From positions 1 through 44,435 of the forward strand of contig CAMVUM010000027.1 in assembly GCA_947170725.1 (NCBI GenBank): DNA of 44,435 nt, written 5' to 3'. The DNA is from an uncultured Prevotella sp. Its GTDB lineage: Bacteria; Bacteroidota; Bacteroidia; Bacteroidales; Bacteroidaceae. Shown here in pieces: positions 7,513 to 16,040 of this stretch. Position 1 is the first letter of the stretch; each line of letters starts with the position of its first letter. A program made the position numbers and the translations under genes. A model generated the notes under the pieces. The model was not told the DNA's origin. It saw nothing but the letters and a program-made list of their open reading frames with translations, and ran no database searches.

Positions 7513-9158
7513 AATTACCATTATTGTTAGCCTTGGCAGCATTGCCTTTGATGTCACAGGCTCAGTACCGTTCCGAGGCTTGGTGTCCGGATCAAGGGGA
7601 CGGAACCTACATCAATCCTGTTATCAATGCCGACTACAGTGACCCTGATGTCTGTGTCGGTGCATCCGGAACTGACTTCTACATGACAGCCAGTTCTTTC
7701 AATTGCATCCCAGGACTTCCTATTTTGCATTCAAAGGACCTTGTCAACTGGGAGATTGTCGGTTATGCTCTCAAAGAATTGAAACCGAAAGAGGTTTTCG
7801 ACAAAACGGCACATGGAATGGGAGTGTGGGCTCCCTGCATCCGTTATCATAACGGTGAGTATTATATCTATTGGGGAGATCCCGACTACGGCGTTTTCAT
7901 GGTTAAGACGAAAGATCCTGCCGGTCAGTGGGAAGAACCTGTGTGTGTCATACCGGGAAAAGGAATGATAGACACATCTCCTCTTTGGGACGAGGACGGA
8001 CGTTGCTATCTTGTCAACGGATGGGCCGGTAGTCGTGCAGGATTTAAGAGCGTGCTTTCCGTTCGTGAGCTTTCTGCTGACGGAACACGCGCAATCAGCG
8101 ACCCTGTGATAGTGTTTGATGGTAACAACGAACACCGTACGGCTGAAGGTCCGAAGTTCTATAAGCGTGACGGATGGTATTGGATCATGTGTCCGGCAGG
8201 CGGTGTGCCCACCGGATGGCAGCTCGCCATGCGCTCAAAGAGTCCTTACGGTCCATACGAACATAAGATAGTGTTGGCTCAGGGAAAGACCAACGTGAAC
8301 GGCCCTCATCAGGGCGGTTGGGTCCATACCGCTCAGGGAGAAGACTGGTTCCTTCACTTCCAGGATAAAGGCGCATACGGTCGTGTCGTACATCTCCAGC
8401 CAGTAAACTGGGTGAAAGGATGGCCTGTCATGGGAGTTGATAAGGATGGTGATCTTTGTGGTGATCCCGTTCTGCGTTATAAGAAGCCCAATGTAGGTCA
8501 GGATTATCCTGTTCAGAATCCGGTGGAGAGCGATGAATTCAATACACCTGTACTTGGAAAGCAGTGGCAATGGCATTCAAACTATAACCAGTTCTATGGT
8601 CAGCCGACGCCTTACGGCTTCTTCCGTCTCTACACGCATAAGCTTAGTGAGAATTTCGTTAATCTTTGGGAGGCTCCCAATCTGCTGCTGCAGAAAACTC
8701 CGGCTGACGCTTTCACGGCTACGGCAAAAATAAAGTTTGCGGCAAAGAAGGAGAATCAGTATGGCGGAATTATTATGATGGGACTCGATTACAGCGCCCT
8801 CGTAGTAAAGAGAGTGGGGGATAAGTTCCAGCTTCAGCAGATAACGTGTCAGAAGGCAGATAAGAACAAGCCCGAGACGGTTAAAGTGCTTGCCGAACTC
8901 AATCCTACGGACAAGGATAAGGTAAACTACGAACCTGCCATTTATGAAGAAATTTATCTGCGTCTCACCGTTAAGGAAGGAGCGAAGTTGAAGTTCTCTT
9001 ATAGCAAGAACGGCAAGAAGTTCGAGGAAGTTGGCGATGAGTTCCAGATGCGTGAAGGCAAATGGATCGGGGCAAAGTTCGGTTTCGTTGCCGAAGAACC
9101 CGCAGGAAAGGGTGTAACTGGTTTTATGGATGTGGACTGGATTCGTGTTACAAAATAA
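7509..9158 (+). CDS. Secreted glycoside hydrolase family 43 protein
   Basis: GH43 enzymes are inverting beta-xylosidases and alpha-L-arabinofuranosidases acting on xylan, arabinoxylan or arabinan side chains. This 549-residue protein has a signal peptide (MKLPLLLALAALPLMSQAQ), so it is exported. The five-bladed propeller starts with NPVINADYSDPDVC, whose Asp (about residue 43-46) is the expected general base; SPLWDEDGR (about 157-165) carries the second conserved Asp; HRTAEGPKFYK (about 207-217) carries the expected general-acid Glu. From about residue 345 onward a beta-sandwich domain (FFRLYTHKLSENFVNLW, GFMDVDWIRVTK) of the XynD/GH43_C2 type follows. It overlaps the ATP-grasp-like gene by 4 nt and is closed by a strong hairpin at 9192-9233. 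The exact subfamily and substrate cannot be read from sequence by eye. Confidence 0.93.
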   Translation: MKLPLLLALAALPLMSQAQYRSEAWCPDQGDGTYINPVINADYSDPDVCVGASGTDFYMTASSFNCIPGLPILHSKDLVNWEIVGYALKELKPKEVFDKTAHGMGVWAPCIRYHNGEYYIYWGDPDYGVFMVKTKDPAGQWEEPVCVIPGKGMIDTSPLWDEDGRCYLVNGWAGSRAGFKSVLSVRELSADGTRAISDPVIVFDGNNEHRTAEGPKFYKRDGWYWIMCPAGGVPTGWQLAMRSKSPYGPYEHKIVLAQGKTNVNGPHQGGWVHTAQGEDWFLHFQDKGAYGRVVHLQPVNWVKGWPVMGVDKDGDLCGDPVLRYKKPNVGQDYPVQNPVESDEFNTPVLGKQWQWHSNYNQFYGQPTPYGFFRLYTHKLSENFVNLWEAPNLLLQKTPADAFTATAKIKFAAKKENQYGGIIMMGLDYSALVVKRVGDKFQLQQITCQKADKNKPETVKVLAELNPTDKDKVNYEPAIYEEIYLRLTVKEGAKLKFSYSKNGKKFEEVGDEFQMREGKWIGAKFGFVAEEPAGKGVTGFMDVDWIRVTK

Positions 9159-9191
9159 CCACTTCTTGGCAAATATATAAAACTGATATAG

Positions 9192-9233
9192 AAAATGGCG
9201 CATCAAATCAAGAGAATTTGGTGCGCCATTTTT
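9192..9233 (+). terminator. Terminator after the GH43 gene
   Basis: A hairpin with the core AAAATGGCGCA / TGCGCCATTTT, extended on the loop side by AAAT/ATTT and ending in a T-run, lies 33 nt after the GH43 stop and just before the oppositely oriented tRNA genes. It may terminate both directions. Confidence 0.85.
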
Positions 9234-9270
9234 CTGTTATGCAGTCAAAATATGCAGAATACGGTTAAGA

Positions 9271-9342
9271 GCGGTAAACGGGACTCGAACCCGCGACCCT
9301 CGGCTTGGGAAGCCAATGCTCTACCAACTGAGCTATTACCGC
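9271..9342 (-). tRNA. tRNA-Gly (anticodon CCC)
   Basis: A 72-nt cloverleaf: 7-bp acceptor stem GCGGTAA/TTACCGC, D-arm GCTC..GAGC, anticodon stem TTGGC/GCCGA around the loop TTCCCAA, T-arm with TTCGAGT. The anticodon is CCC, a dedicated reader of GGG. No CCA is encoded. It lies 42 bp downstream of tRNA-Thr and is probably cut from the same transcript. Confidence 0.95.
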
Positions 9343-9384
9343 TTGAAAAAAGTGTGGGGATTTGTACTTTAAAAAGAAAAGAGA

Positions 9385-9456
9385 GCCGACACCCGGACTC
9401 GAACCGGGGACCTATTCATTACGAATGAATTGCTCTACCAACTGAGCCATGTCGGC
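9385..9456 (-). tRNA. tRNA-Thr (anticodon CGT)
   Basis: A 72-nt cloverleaf: acceptor GCCGACA/TGTCGGC, D-arm GCTC..GAGC, anticodon stem ATTCA/TGAAT around TTCGTAA, T-arm CCCGG-TTCGAGT-CCGGG. The anticodon CGT reads ACG. CCA is not encoded. It is the first gene behind the promoter at 9488-9518. Confidence 0.95.
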
Positions 9457-9487
9457 TTTCAAGGATCTCTTTCCTATTTTGCGAGTG

Positions 9488-9518
9488 CAAAGGTAATACT
9501 TTTTTTTTATTCCACAAA
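9488..9518 (-). promoter_or_regulatory. Promoter of the tRNA-Thr/tRNA-Gly unit
   Basis: Minus-strand TTTG (9515-9518), 19 bp, TACCTTTG (9488-9495), followed by GCAC. It sits in the 83-bp gap after the uvrA stop, so the tRNAs need not depend on uvrA readthrough. Confidence 0.75.
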
Positions 9519-9539
9519 CTTTTTCAGCAGAAAGTTTCG

Positions 9540-12371
9540 TTATATTTCGTTTTTCTGTAGTGACAGCTTTTCTTTTAGGTATTTTCCGGTGAAGCTGGTC
9601 TTACATTTGCAGACGTCTTCCGGTGTACCTGTCACGACGACGTTCCCACCGCGGTCACCACCGTCCGGTCCCATATCGACGACATGGTCGGCACATTTGA
9701 TGACGTCAAGATTGTGTTCTATTACCACAATAGTATGGCCACGGTCAATGAGCGCATCGAAAGTCTTCAATAGTCTTCTTATGTCGTGGAAGTGCAGACC
9801 GGTCGTAGGTTCATCAAAAATGAAGAGGCTGGGCGACTGTTTCTCCTGACCGATGAAGTATGCCAGTTTCACGCGCTGGTTTTCTCCACCGGACAGTGAA
9901 GATGAGTTCTGGCCGAGTTTTATGTATCCCAGTCCGACGTCCTCCAACGGTTTCAGACGGCGGACAATAGTATTCTGTTTGTGCTCTCCGAAGAAAGCGA
10001 TGGCTTCGCTGATGGTCATGTTCAGCACGTCGTCTATATTCTTACCTTCAAACCTAACGTCAAGGATGTCTTTCTTGAACCTGTGGCCGTGGCAACATTC
10101 ACATTCCAACACGAGGTCGGCCATGAACTGCATTTCGACAGTGATGACGCCGGCACCCTTACATTCCTCACATCGTCCGCCGTCAGCGTTGAACGAGAAA
10201 TATTGTGACGTGAATCCCATCTGCTGTGCGAGTGGCTGCTGCGCGAACAGGTCGCGTATTGCGTCGTATGCTTTGACGTATGTGGCCGGATTTGAGCGTG
10301 TGCTTTTTCCTATCGGGTTCTGGTCTACAAATTCGATATGCTCAATAGCTTTGATGTCACCTTCAATTCCATTGTGTTCTCCCGGTGCGTCGCATACATC
10401 TCCCATCAGCCGTTTGACGGCGGGATAAAGTATGCCTTTGATGAGGCTTGATTTTCCCGAGCCGCTTACGCCTGTGATAACGGTGAAGACATTCAGCGGT
10501 ATCGTGACATCGACCCCTTTCAGGTTGTTCATCCTCGCTCCTTTTATTGTTAGGCTGCGGTTCCAGCGTCGTCTGCTTTTTGGTGTCTCAATTGTCTCTT
10601 TGCCCAACAGATACATTATAGTGTGGCTGTTAGGATAGTCTTTCAGCGTATTGTTGTCTATTTGTGAGATGTTTCCATTGAATACGATTTCACCTCCGAG
10701 TCTTCCTGCGTCCGGTCCTACGTCAATCAGATGGTCGGCGGCGCGCATGATTTCTTCGTCATGCTCGACCACTACCACCGTGTTGCCCAACGACTGGAGT
10801 TCTTTCAGAACGTGTATCAGCCGGTCCGTATCGCGGCTATGCAGTCCGATGCTCGGCTCGTCAAGAATATACAGCGAGCCGACAAGGCTGCTTCCGAGCG
10901 ATGTCGTGAGATTGATGCGCTGACTTTCTCCGCCGCTCAGGGTGTTTGACATACGGTTCAGGGTGAGATAGCCCAACCCTACGTCCAACAGGAACTGCAG
11001 GCGGCTGTTGATTTCTGTGAGCAGTCGGCGCCCGATTTGCATCTCATGTTCGTCAAGCGGCAGATTGTCAAACCATTCTTTCAGTCTGACGATAGGCATT
11101 TCCACAAGGCTGGATATACTTCTTCCTCCGATTTTTACGTAGTCTGCCTCTTTTTTCAGACGTGAACCGTGACAAGCCGGACATGTCGTCTTGCCTCGAT
11201 AGCGCGCCATCATTACCCGATACTGTATTTTATATTGATTGTCTTTCACCATCTGGAAGAACGCGTCAATGCACACCTTGTTCTCCATGCTTTTGCGCTT
11301 GTCGCATGGAAGTCCGTGCCAAAGTTGGTCCTTCTGCTTCTGTGTCAGGTTGTAGTATGGTTCGAATATCGGGAAATTGTCATTTGCTGCCCTACGGCAG
11401 AACTCGTCTTTCCATTGTCCCATTTTCTCGCCGTGCCAGCACACTACGCATCCGTCATATACGCTGAGCGACGTGTTCGGTATGACGAGTTTTTCGTCGA
11501 TGCCGATAATCTTGCCGAATCCCTGACATTCAGGACATGCTCCGGCCGGTGAGTTAAAGGAAAACATATTGTCGTTCGGCTCTTCGAACACCATGCCGTC
11601 GGCCTCGAAGCGCGTGGAGAAATCATAGCTGATCATCGAAGGCAGGAACATGAGCCGGCACTCCCCGTTTCCTTCATACAGAGCTGTTTCGGCGGAATCC
11701 GTCAGGCGGGAAATTGTGTCTTTGTCCTGGCTCACCGACATGCGGTCGATAACGAGATAAATCTCTCCGACCTCAATTCCCTTTTTGCTCTCGTCCGCCA
11801 TGAAGTCCTCAATGCGTGTGAATTCCCCACGACAGAACAGTCGTGCGTAGCCTTGAAGGATATACATCTTCAGCTGCTGCTCAACGCTTCTGCCCTCTAC
11901 GGGATGTAGAGGTGCCATGACCACAAATTTTGTTCCTTCGGAATAATTTCCGACACATCCGATGATGTCTTCAGTTGAGTGCTTTTTCACCTCTTCGCCG
12001 CTTATTGGCGAGTAGGTGCGTCCGATACGCGCAAAGAGCAACCGCAGATATTCATATATCTCGGTTGTTGTACCTACTGTTGAACGCGGATTGCGGCTTA
12101 TGACTTTCTGTTCAATGGCTATTGCCGGTGGAATCCCTTTAATGAAATCGCACTCTGGCTTGTTCTTCCGTCCGAGAAACTGGCGCGCATACGAAGAAAG
12201 ACTCTCTACATACCGGCGTTGTCCCTCGGCATAAAGAGTGTCGAAGGCCAGCGAAGATTTTCCCGAACCACTCACACCGGCTATGGTTATGAACTTGTCG
12301 CGCGGTATTTTTATATCAATATTCTTCAGGTTGTTGACCCTTGCTCCCTTTATCTCAATATAATCATTCAT
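9540..12371 (-). CDS. uvrA: Excinuclease ABC subunit A
   Basis: UvrA is the damage-recognition ATPase of nucleotide excision repair; it loads UvrB on distorted DNA. The 943 residues match the family length. Two ABC ATPase halves are visible: Walker A GVSGSGKSS near residue 33 and again near 634, with signature motifs LSGGESQRINL (about 474) and LSGGENQRVKLA (about 822) and Walker B ILDEPS and IFDEPT. Zinc-module cysteine pairs appear as CPECQGFG and CPACHGSR in the first half and CEECKGAG and CECCHGHR in the second. The start at 12371 gives MNDYIEIKGARVNNLKNIDI and is backed by a promoter 33-63 bp upstream. No uvrB or other repair gene is nearby. Confidence 0.98.
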   Translation of the reverse strand: MNDYIEIKGARVNNLKNIDIKIPRDKFITIAGVSGSGKSSLAFDTLYAEGQRRYVESLSSYARQFLGRKNKPECDFIKGIPPAIAIEQKVISRNPRSTVGTTTEIYEYLRLLFARIGRTYSPISGEEVKKHSTEDIIGCVGNYSEGTKFVVMAPLHPVEGRSVEQQLKMYILQGYARLFCRGEFTRIEDFMADESKKGIEVGEIYLVIDRMSVSQDKDTISRLTDSAETALYEGNGECRLMFLPSMISYDFSTRFEADGMVFEEPNDNMFSFNSPAGACPECQGFGKIIGIDEKLVIPNTSLSVYDGCVVCWHGEKMGQWKDEFCRRAANDNFPIFEPYYNLTQKQKDQLWHGLPCDKRKSMENKVCIDAFFQMVKDNQYKIQYRVMMARYRGKTTCPACHGSRLKKEADYVKIGGRSISSLVEMPIVRLKEWFDNLPLDEHEMQIGRRLLTEINSRLQFLLDVGLGYLTLNRMSNTLSGGESQRINLTTSLGSSLVGSLYILDEPSIGLHSRDTDRLIHVLKELQSLGNTVVVVEHDEEIMRAADHLIDVGPDAGRLGGEIVFNGNISQIDNNTLKDYPNSHTIMYLLGKETIETPKSRRRWNRSLTIKGARMNNLKGVDVTIPLNVFTVITGVSGSGKSSLIKGILYPAVKRLMGDVCDAPGEHNGIEGDIKAIEHIEFVDQNPIGKSTRSNPATYVKAYDAIRDLFAQQPLAQQMGFTSQYFSFNADGGRCEECKGAGVITVEMQFMADLVLECECCHGHRFKKDILDVRFEGKNIDDVLNMTISEAIAFFGEHKQNTIVRRLKPLEDVGLGYIKLGQNSSSLSGGENQRVKLAYFIGQEKQSPSLFIFDEPTTGLHFHDIRRLLKTFDALIDRGHTIVVIEHNLDVIKCADHVVDMGPDGGDRGGNVVVTGTPEDVCKCKTSFTGKYLKEKLSLQKNEI

Positions 12372-12403
12372 ATATAAATATGTATATTCCGATTTTGAAA
12401 TGG

Positions 12404-12434
12404 CAAAGGTACTGCAAAATGTGGGAAACTCAAA
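12404..12434 (-). promoter_or_regulatory. uvrA promoter
   Basis: Minus-strand TTTG (12431-12434), 19 bp, TACCTTTG (12404-12411). The predicted start of transcription near 12397 leaves a leader of about 25 nt. No LexA-like palindrome was noticed. Confidence 0.75.
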
Positions 12435-12540
12435 ATATTCAGCTGGATAATGTGGCTGTATTCAGAACGGTCATGCTCAGCCTGAATGATGGTAATGGCT
12501 ATCTTCTTGAATAGCACAATTCTTTATTATAACACGAAGA

Positions 12541-12732
12541 ATGAAGTTCGCCGATTATGTCTTTCTATTTCACGAAAGCATTACTATTGCAGTTTGGCTT
12601 TTTCCCATTTTCGTCGCGATATATTTGATACTTTTTCTATCATTGTGGAGTGTTAAAAGGTACCTGTCCTCGCAGCGTGTCCATTTCTTGTTGGTATTGG
12701 GGGTACATAGTTTTTCCGTTATCTTTTCCTGA
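12541..12732 (+). CDS. Possible small membrane protein or gene remnant
   Basis: A 63-codon frame encodes a hydrophobic, aromatic-rich peptide with two potential membrane segments (FHESITIAVWLFPIFVAIYL and a weaker one near the end). Its stop overlaps the next small frame in the arrangement TGATG. No family is recognised and no good promoter box is seen. A preceding open stretch (about 12425-12512) also looks coding-like without a start. This could be a decayed gene broken by frameshifts rather than a live one. Confidence 0.25.
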   Translation: MKFADYVFLFHESITIAVWLFPIFVAIYLILFLSLWSVKRYLSSQRVHFLLVLGVHSFSVIFS

Positions 12733-12890
12733 TGCAGGAACTCATCAACGAATACGGACGGAAAGTTTTTTTAGAGTACATAGGTCTTAACTTTCGATCT
12801 GGTAATGGAAAAATAAAAAACGGCATTGCTCTCTGTTTGGATGTTCGTCTCCTTCAGTCACTACATAGTCAAGTATGGGATCGTCGCTGA
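12732..12890 (+). CDS. Possible 52-residue ORF overlapping the preceding small ORF
   Basis: A 52-codon frame begins MQELINEYGRKVFLEYIGLN and ends QVWDRR. Its ATG shares the A of the preceding TGA (TGATG), the geometry of translational coupling or of a frameshifted single gene. Unrecognised. A TTACGG-GAAT-CCGTAA hairpin follows within 25 nt. From there to 13059 I see nothing further. Confidence 0.25.
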   Translation: MQELINEYGRKVFLEYIGLNFRSGNGKIKNGIALCLDVRLLQSLHSQVWDRR

Positions 12891-13059
12891 CGAATTACGG
12901 GAATCCGTAAGTATCATCATTGCGGCAATCCCCTAACAAATTGTATCGAATAATTAAGACTTATTAAAAACCGCCTTTTACTCGTGTTTTTATTGCACTT
13001 GCGTCATTCTCGGACCTCGGAGATTTCCTTCAAAGACTACTGTAAATCTTCAATCCGCC

Positions 13060-13806
13060 TTATTCCCCGCCTTTGTTCACTCCATATCCGAACAGCGCGA
13101 AATCTCCTTTGAGCGGGTCGTCGGGGAATATTTCTGACATTCGGGCAGTCAGTTTACGGGCGGAAGCCATTGAACCGGAGCGGCTGGAGAGGATACCGAT
13201 GCGGCAGGCTTGCTGGACTACGTGGGTGTCCATCGGCATAATCAATGTGCGCTTGTCAATGAAACTGCCCCACAGTCCGAGATCAACAGGCGAATTGTCG
13301 CGGACCATCCAGCGCAGGAACATGCAGACGCGCTTGCAGGCCGACTGTGTGTTTTTGGGGATGATGACCTCAATTCCTTTGGCTGCGAAGAAGTTGCAGA
13401 TGGCGGCCACTGCGGAATAGCCGTCGGAGGCATTGCTGCGGACGAACTCTCCTATGGAACCATATTCTGCGATCATGTTGCGGAGAGCATGAAGGAAAGT
13501 GTTCATCGTGCGGCGCGTATAGAGCCTGTAGTAACACTGGTCGTCAGCGGGGATATCTGCGTCAAACCGCCCGCTGCTCACCCATTCATGGACATTGCCG
13601 CCGGAGCAGTCAAGAATGTATTGTATCTTAGGGAAAAACTGTTTACGGTTGCCATAGCTCAGGCATGAGGCGATGAAAGCCATTGTCTCCTGATTGAGCT
13701 GTCCGTTAACCTGATGCATGAACCAACTCGGGTCAACTGGAAGAAAATCCGGTGTCTCATATCGTTCTGCGTATTCTTTCAGCAGGTTTTCGTTGTTGTT
13801 CTCCAT
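13060..13806 (-). CDS. TIGR02757 (DUF2400) family protein
   Basis: A 248-residue cytoplasmic protein of a Bacteroidetes-enriched family whose function is not established. Family landmarks are the N-terminal VDPSWFMHQVNGQLNQE segment (about residues 24-40), the basic region CKRVCMFLRWMVRDNSPVDLGLW and the C-terminal GDFALFGYGVN. The DTHVVQQACRIGIL segment and the helical character recall HhH-GPD DNA glycosylase folds; that resemblance is my inference. The start at 13806 is the first ATG of the conserved frame. No consensus promoter was found upstream, and the 428-bp spacer to uxaB holds repeats. Confidence 0.85.
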   Translation of the reverse strand: MENNNENLLKEYAERYETPDFLPVDPSWFMHQVNGQLNQETMAFIASCLSYGNRKQFFPKIQYILDCSGGNVHEWVSSGRFDADIPADDQCYYRLYTRRTMNTFLHALRNMIAEYGSIGEFVRSNASDGYSAVAAICNFFAAKGIEVIIPKNTQSACKRVCMFLRWMVRDNSPVDLGLWGSFIDKRTLIMPMDTHVVQQACRIGILSSRSGSMASARKLTARMSEIFPDDPLKGDFALFGYGVNKGGE

Positions 13807-14234
13807 TACTTTATTATTTATTGTAAGAGGCCGTTCTTTATTTGTAACTACTCATGCTATTTGCCTGATTGAAATTCAACTCCGTGTAGGGAGGATATGA
13901 TTCACCCAAAGTGCAGGAACATTGCTTTGCGTGAATATCAATGATTGCGTTAACGTGCAAAAGGCACGTCCCTACAATTTCATGTTTGTTGCTACATTCC
14001 GGTACTCCGGCAGTATCAGGTCGCATTCCAACTTTAGTAATGAATACGTAATATGGGTTACAATAACAGAACAGTTGCCTTTTATTTCAAAAAGACGCAA
14101 AGCCACAAGGAAACCGATGTTCCTCTTGTGTCTTTGCGTCCCTGCGTTTTATGATGACGTAGATATGCCGTTTATATATCCGCCGGAGAACGTCCGGCAG
14201 ATAGCCATGGGCATAACTGTGTCGTTATGTTCTG
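13807..14234. repeat. Spacer with two nested inverted-repeat elements
   Basis: No gene. Element one (13885-13976) has outer arms TGTAGGGA (13885-13892) and TCCCTACA (13969-13976), inner ATTCAC/GTGAAT, and a CGTGC-AAAAG-GCACG hairpin (13954-13968). Element two has arms 14094-14109 and 14125-14140, pairing over 16 bp with one mismatch and containing the GACGCAAAG / CTTTGCGTC motif. A third perfect hairpin, GCCGGA-GAACG-TCCGGC (14182-14198), lies just past the uxaB stop and may help end its transcript. Confidence 0.7.
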
Positions 14235-15674
14235 TTAGAGGATGGTCTTGACAGCCTCCAGCATACCCTTTTCCTGAATCAGGTCAAGATACTGCTTTAC
14301 GAGAGCGTTGAGGCCGGCAACGTTGTTGAGGTCCTCGGCCCAGATTGATGTAGCGCCCAGAACGCCGTCTGCAACAGCCTGTGTATCGCCGGTTGCCCAG
14401 AGGTTCTTCAGCAGATCCATGATATCCTGTGCGTCGTTCGGAACGATTTCCGTTCCGTCCTCACGCTTGCCACCCTTGTAGTATGTGATGATGGCGGCCA
14501 GACCGAACACGAGACCCTTGGGCAGTTCGCCCTTGCGCTCCAGATATGTCTTCACTCCGGGCAGATCGCGTGCGCAGAACTTCGGGAAAGAGTTGAGCAT
14601 GATGCTCGTCACCTGATGGTCTACGAACGGGTTGTCGAAGCGCTCCAGTACATCGGCTGCGAACTTCTCCAGCTCTTCCATCGGGAGGTCGAGAGTCTGC
14701 ATGAGCTCCTCGAACTGAACCTTATGGATGTACTTTCCAATAACCTCATGGTTGCATGCGTCGCGTACGATGTTCACGCCGCTAAGGAATGCAACCGGTG
14801 AAAGCACGGTGTGCGGGCCGTTGAGAAGCGTTACCTTGCGCTTGTGGTAGGGCTCTTCTGACGGAACGAACAGAACGTTCAGGCCGGCCTTGTCTGCGGG
14901 GAATTCCTTGGCGATTTCCTTCGGAGCCTCGATTACCCAAAGGTGGAATGTCTCAGCCTGTACGACGAGGTTGTCGCGATAGCAGACCTTCTCCTGAATC
15001 TCTTTGATCTCGTTGCGGGGGAATCCCGGAACGATGCGGTCAACGAGTGTGGCATATACGCCACAGCTATTGTCGAACCACTCTTTGAACTCTTTCGGAA
15101 GTTTCCACAGATCGATATACTTGTTGATGCAATCCTTCAGCACGTGGCCGTTGAGGAAAATGAGCTCGCAGGGGAAGATGATAAGTCCCTTTGAGGGATC
15201 GCCGTTGAATGTCTGCCAGCGACGATAAAGCAGCTGAACGAGCTTTCCGGGATAAGAGGAAGCGGGAGCGTCTTCAAGTTTGCAGCTTGGGTCGAAAGCG
15301 ATACCGGCTTCTGTTGTGTTTGAGATAACGAAGCGGATTTCGGGCTGGTCGGCCAAAGCCATGAAAGCCTGATTCTGTGTATAGGGATTCAGTGCGCGGC
15401 TGATGACATCAATACGCTGGAGAGTGTTCACTGGCTGTCCGTTCTCGCGTCCCTGCAGATTGACGTGATAGAGGCAATCCTGACCGTTGAGCCATTCTGC
15501 CATACCGCGGTCAATGGGCTGTACTACAACCACAGAACCGTTGAAGTCGGTTTTCTGGTCCATGTTCCAGATAATCCAATCTACGAAAGCGCGGAGGAAG
15601 TTGCCTTCTCCGAACTGAATGACTTTCTCGGGCATTACGCTCTTAGGCGCAAAGTTTTTGTTTAATGGTTTCAT
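14235..15674 (-). CDS. uxaB: Tagaturonate reductase (altronate oxidoreductase)
   Basis: UxaB reduces D-tagaturonate to D-altronate with NADH in galacturonate breakdown. The 479 residues show the polyol/mannitol dehydrogenase two-domain pattern: an N-terminal Rossmann region opening with VIQFGEGNFLRAFVDWII (about residues 19-36) and a C-terminal helical domain containing KVTLLNGPHTVLSPVAFL (about 280) with the Lys and Asn/His expected at the catalytic site. Start 15674 fits family length and follows a good promoter at 15744-15775 with a leader of about 60 nt. No uxaA or uxuA neighbour is present; the partner uxaC lies about 18 kb away on the other strand. Confidence 0.93.
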   Translation of the reverse strand: MKPLNKNFAPKSVMPEKVIQFGEGNFLRAFVDWIIWNMDQKTDFNGSVVVVQPIDRGMAEWLNGQDCLYHVNLQGRENGQPVNTLQRIDVISRALNPYTQNQAFMALADQPEIRFVISNTTEAGIAFDPSCKLEDAPASSYPGKLVQLLYRRWQTFNGDPSKGLIIFPCELIFLNGHVLKDCINKYIDLWKLPKEFKEWFDNSCGVYATLVDRIVPGFPRNEIKEIQEKVCYRDNLVVQAETFHLWVIEAPKEIAKEFPADKAGLNVLFVPSEEPYHKRKVTLLNGPHTVLSPVAFLSGVNIVRDACNHEVIGKYIHKVQFEELMQTLDLPMEELEKFAADVLERFDNPFVDHQVTSIMLNSFPKFCARDLPGVKTYLERKGELPKGLVFGLAAIITYYKGGKREDGTEIVPNDAQDIMDLLKNLWATGDTQAVADGVLGATSIWAEDLNNVAGLNALVKQYLDLIQEKGMLEAVKTIL

Positions 15675-15743
15675 AATAGTAAATTATAATATCTTTAATT
15701 CTTTGATTTGATTCAGATTTGTCGTTTCATCGTAATTATAGCG

Positions 15744-15775
15744 CAAAGATAATGTTTTTTTTCAAAAGCAACAAA
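15744..15775 (-). promoter_or_regulatory. uxaB promoter
   Basis: Minus-strand TTTG (15772-15775), 20 bp, TATCTTTG (15744-15751). Confidence 0.75.
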
Positions 15776-16040
15776 TAAGCGGCAAATAAAAAACGGAAGA
15801 ACTTACGCAAAGGTTTACGTCGGCTCTCCATTATCGGCTGACGCTGCCGTTCTGTAGTAAATATTTCCATCGCTGTGATATCGCGCTTGTCGGACTAATG
15901 GTGGCGGGTGATATTAGTGTCGTGAAAATATCACGGAATTTAACATTTGGAAATTCTCGAAATAGAACGACGTGAAGCAGTAATATTGACATTCTCACAT
16001 TGTCGTCATTCTGTTTCTCTGCCGTTTCAGAGCCGGAAGG

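Noticed and set aside
9271..9456. Possible integration site at the tRNA genes
   Set aside because: No integrase, no repeated tRNA 3' end and no foreign genes were seen on either side.
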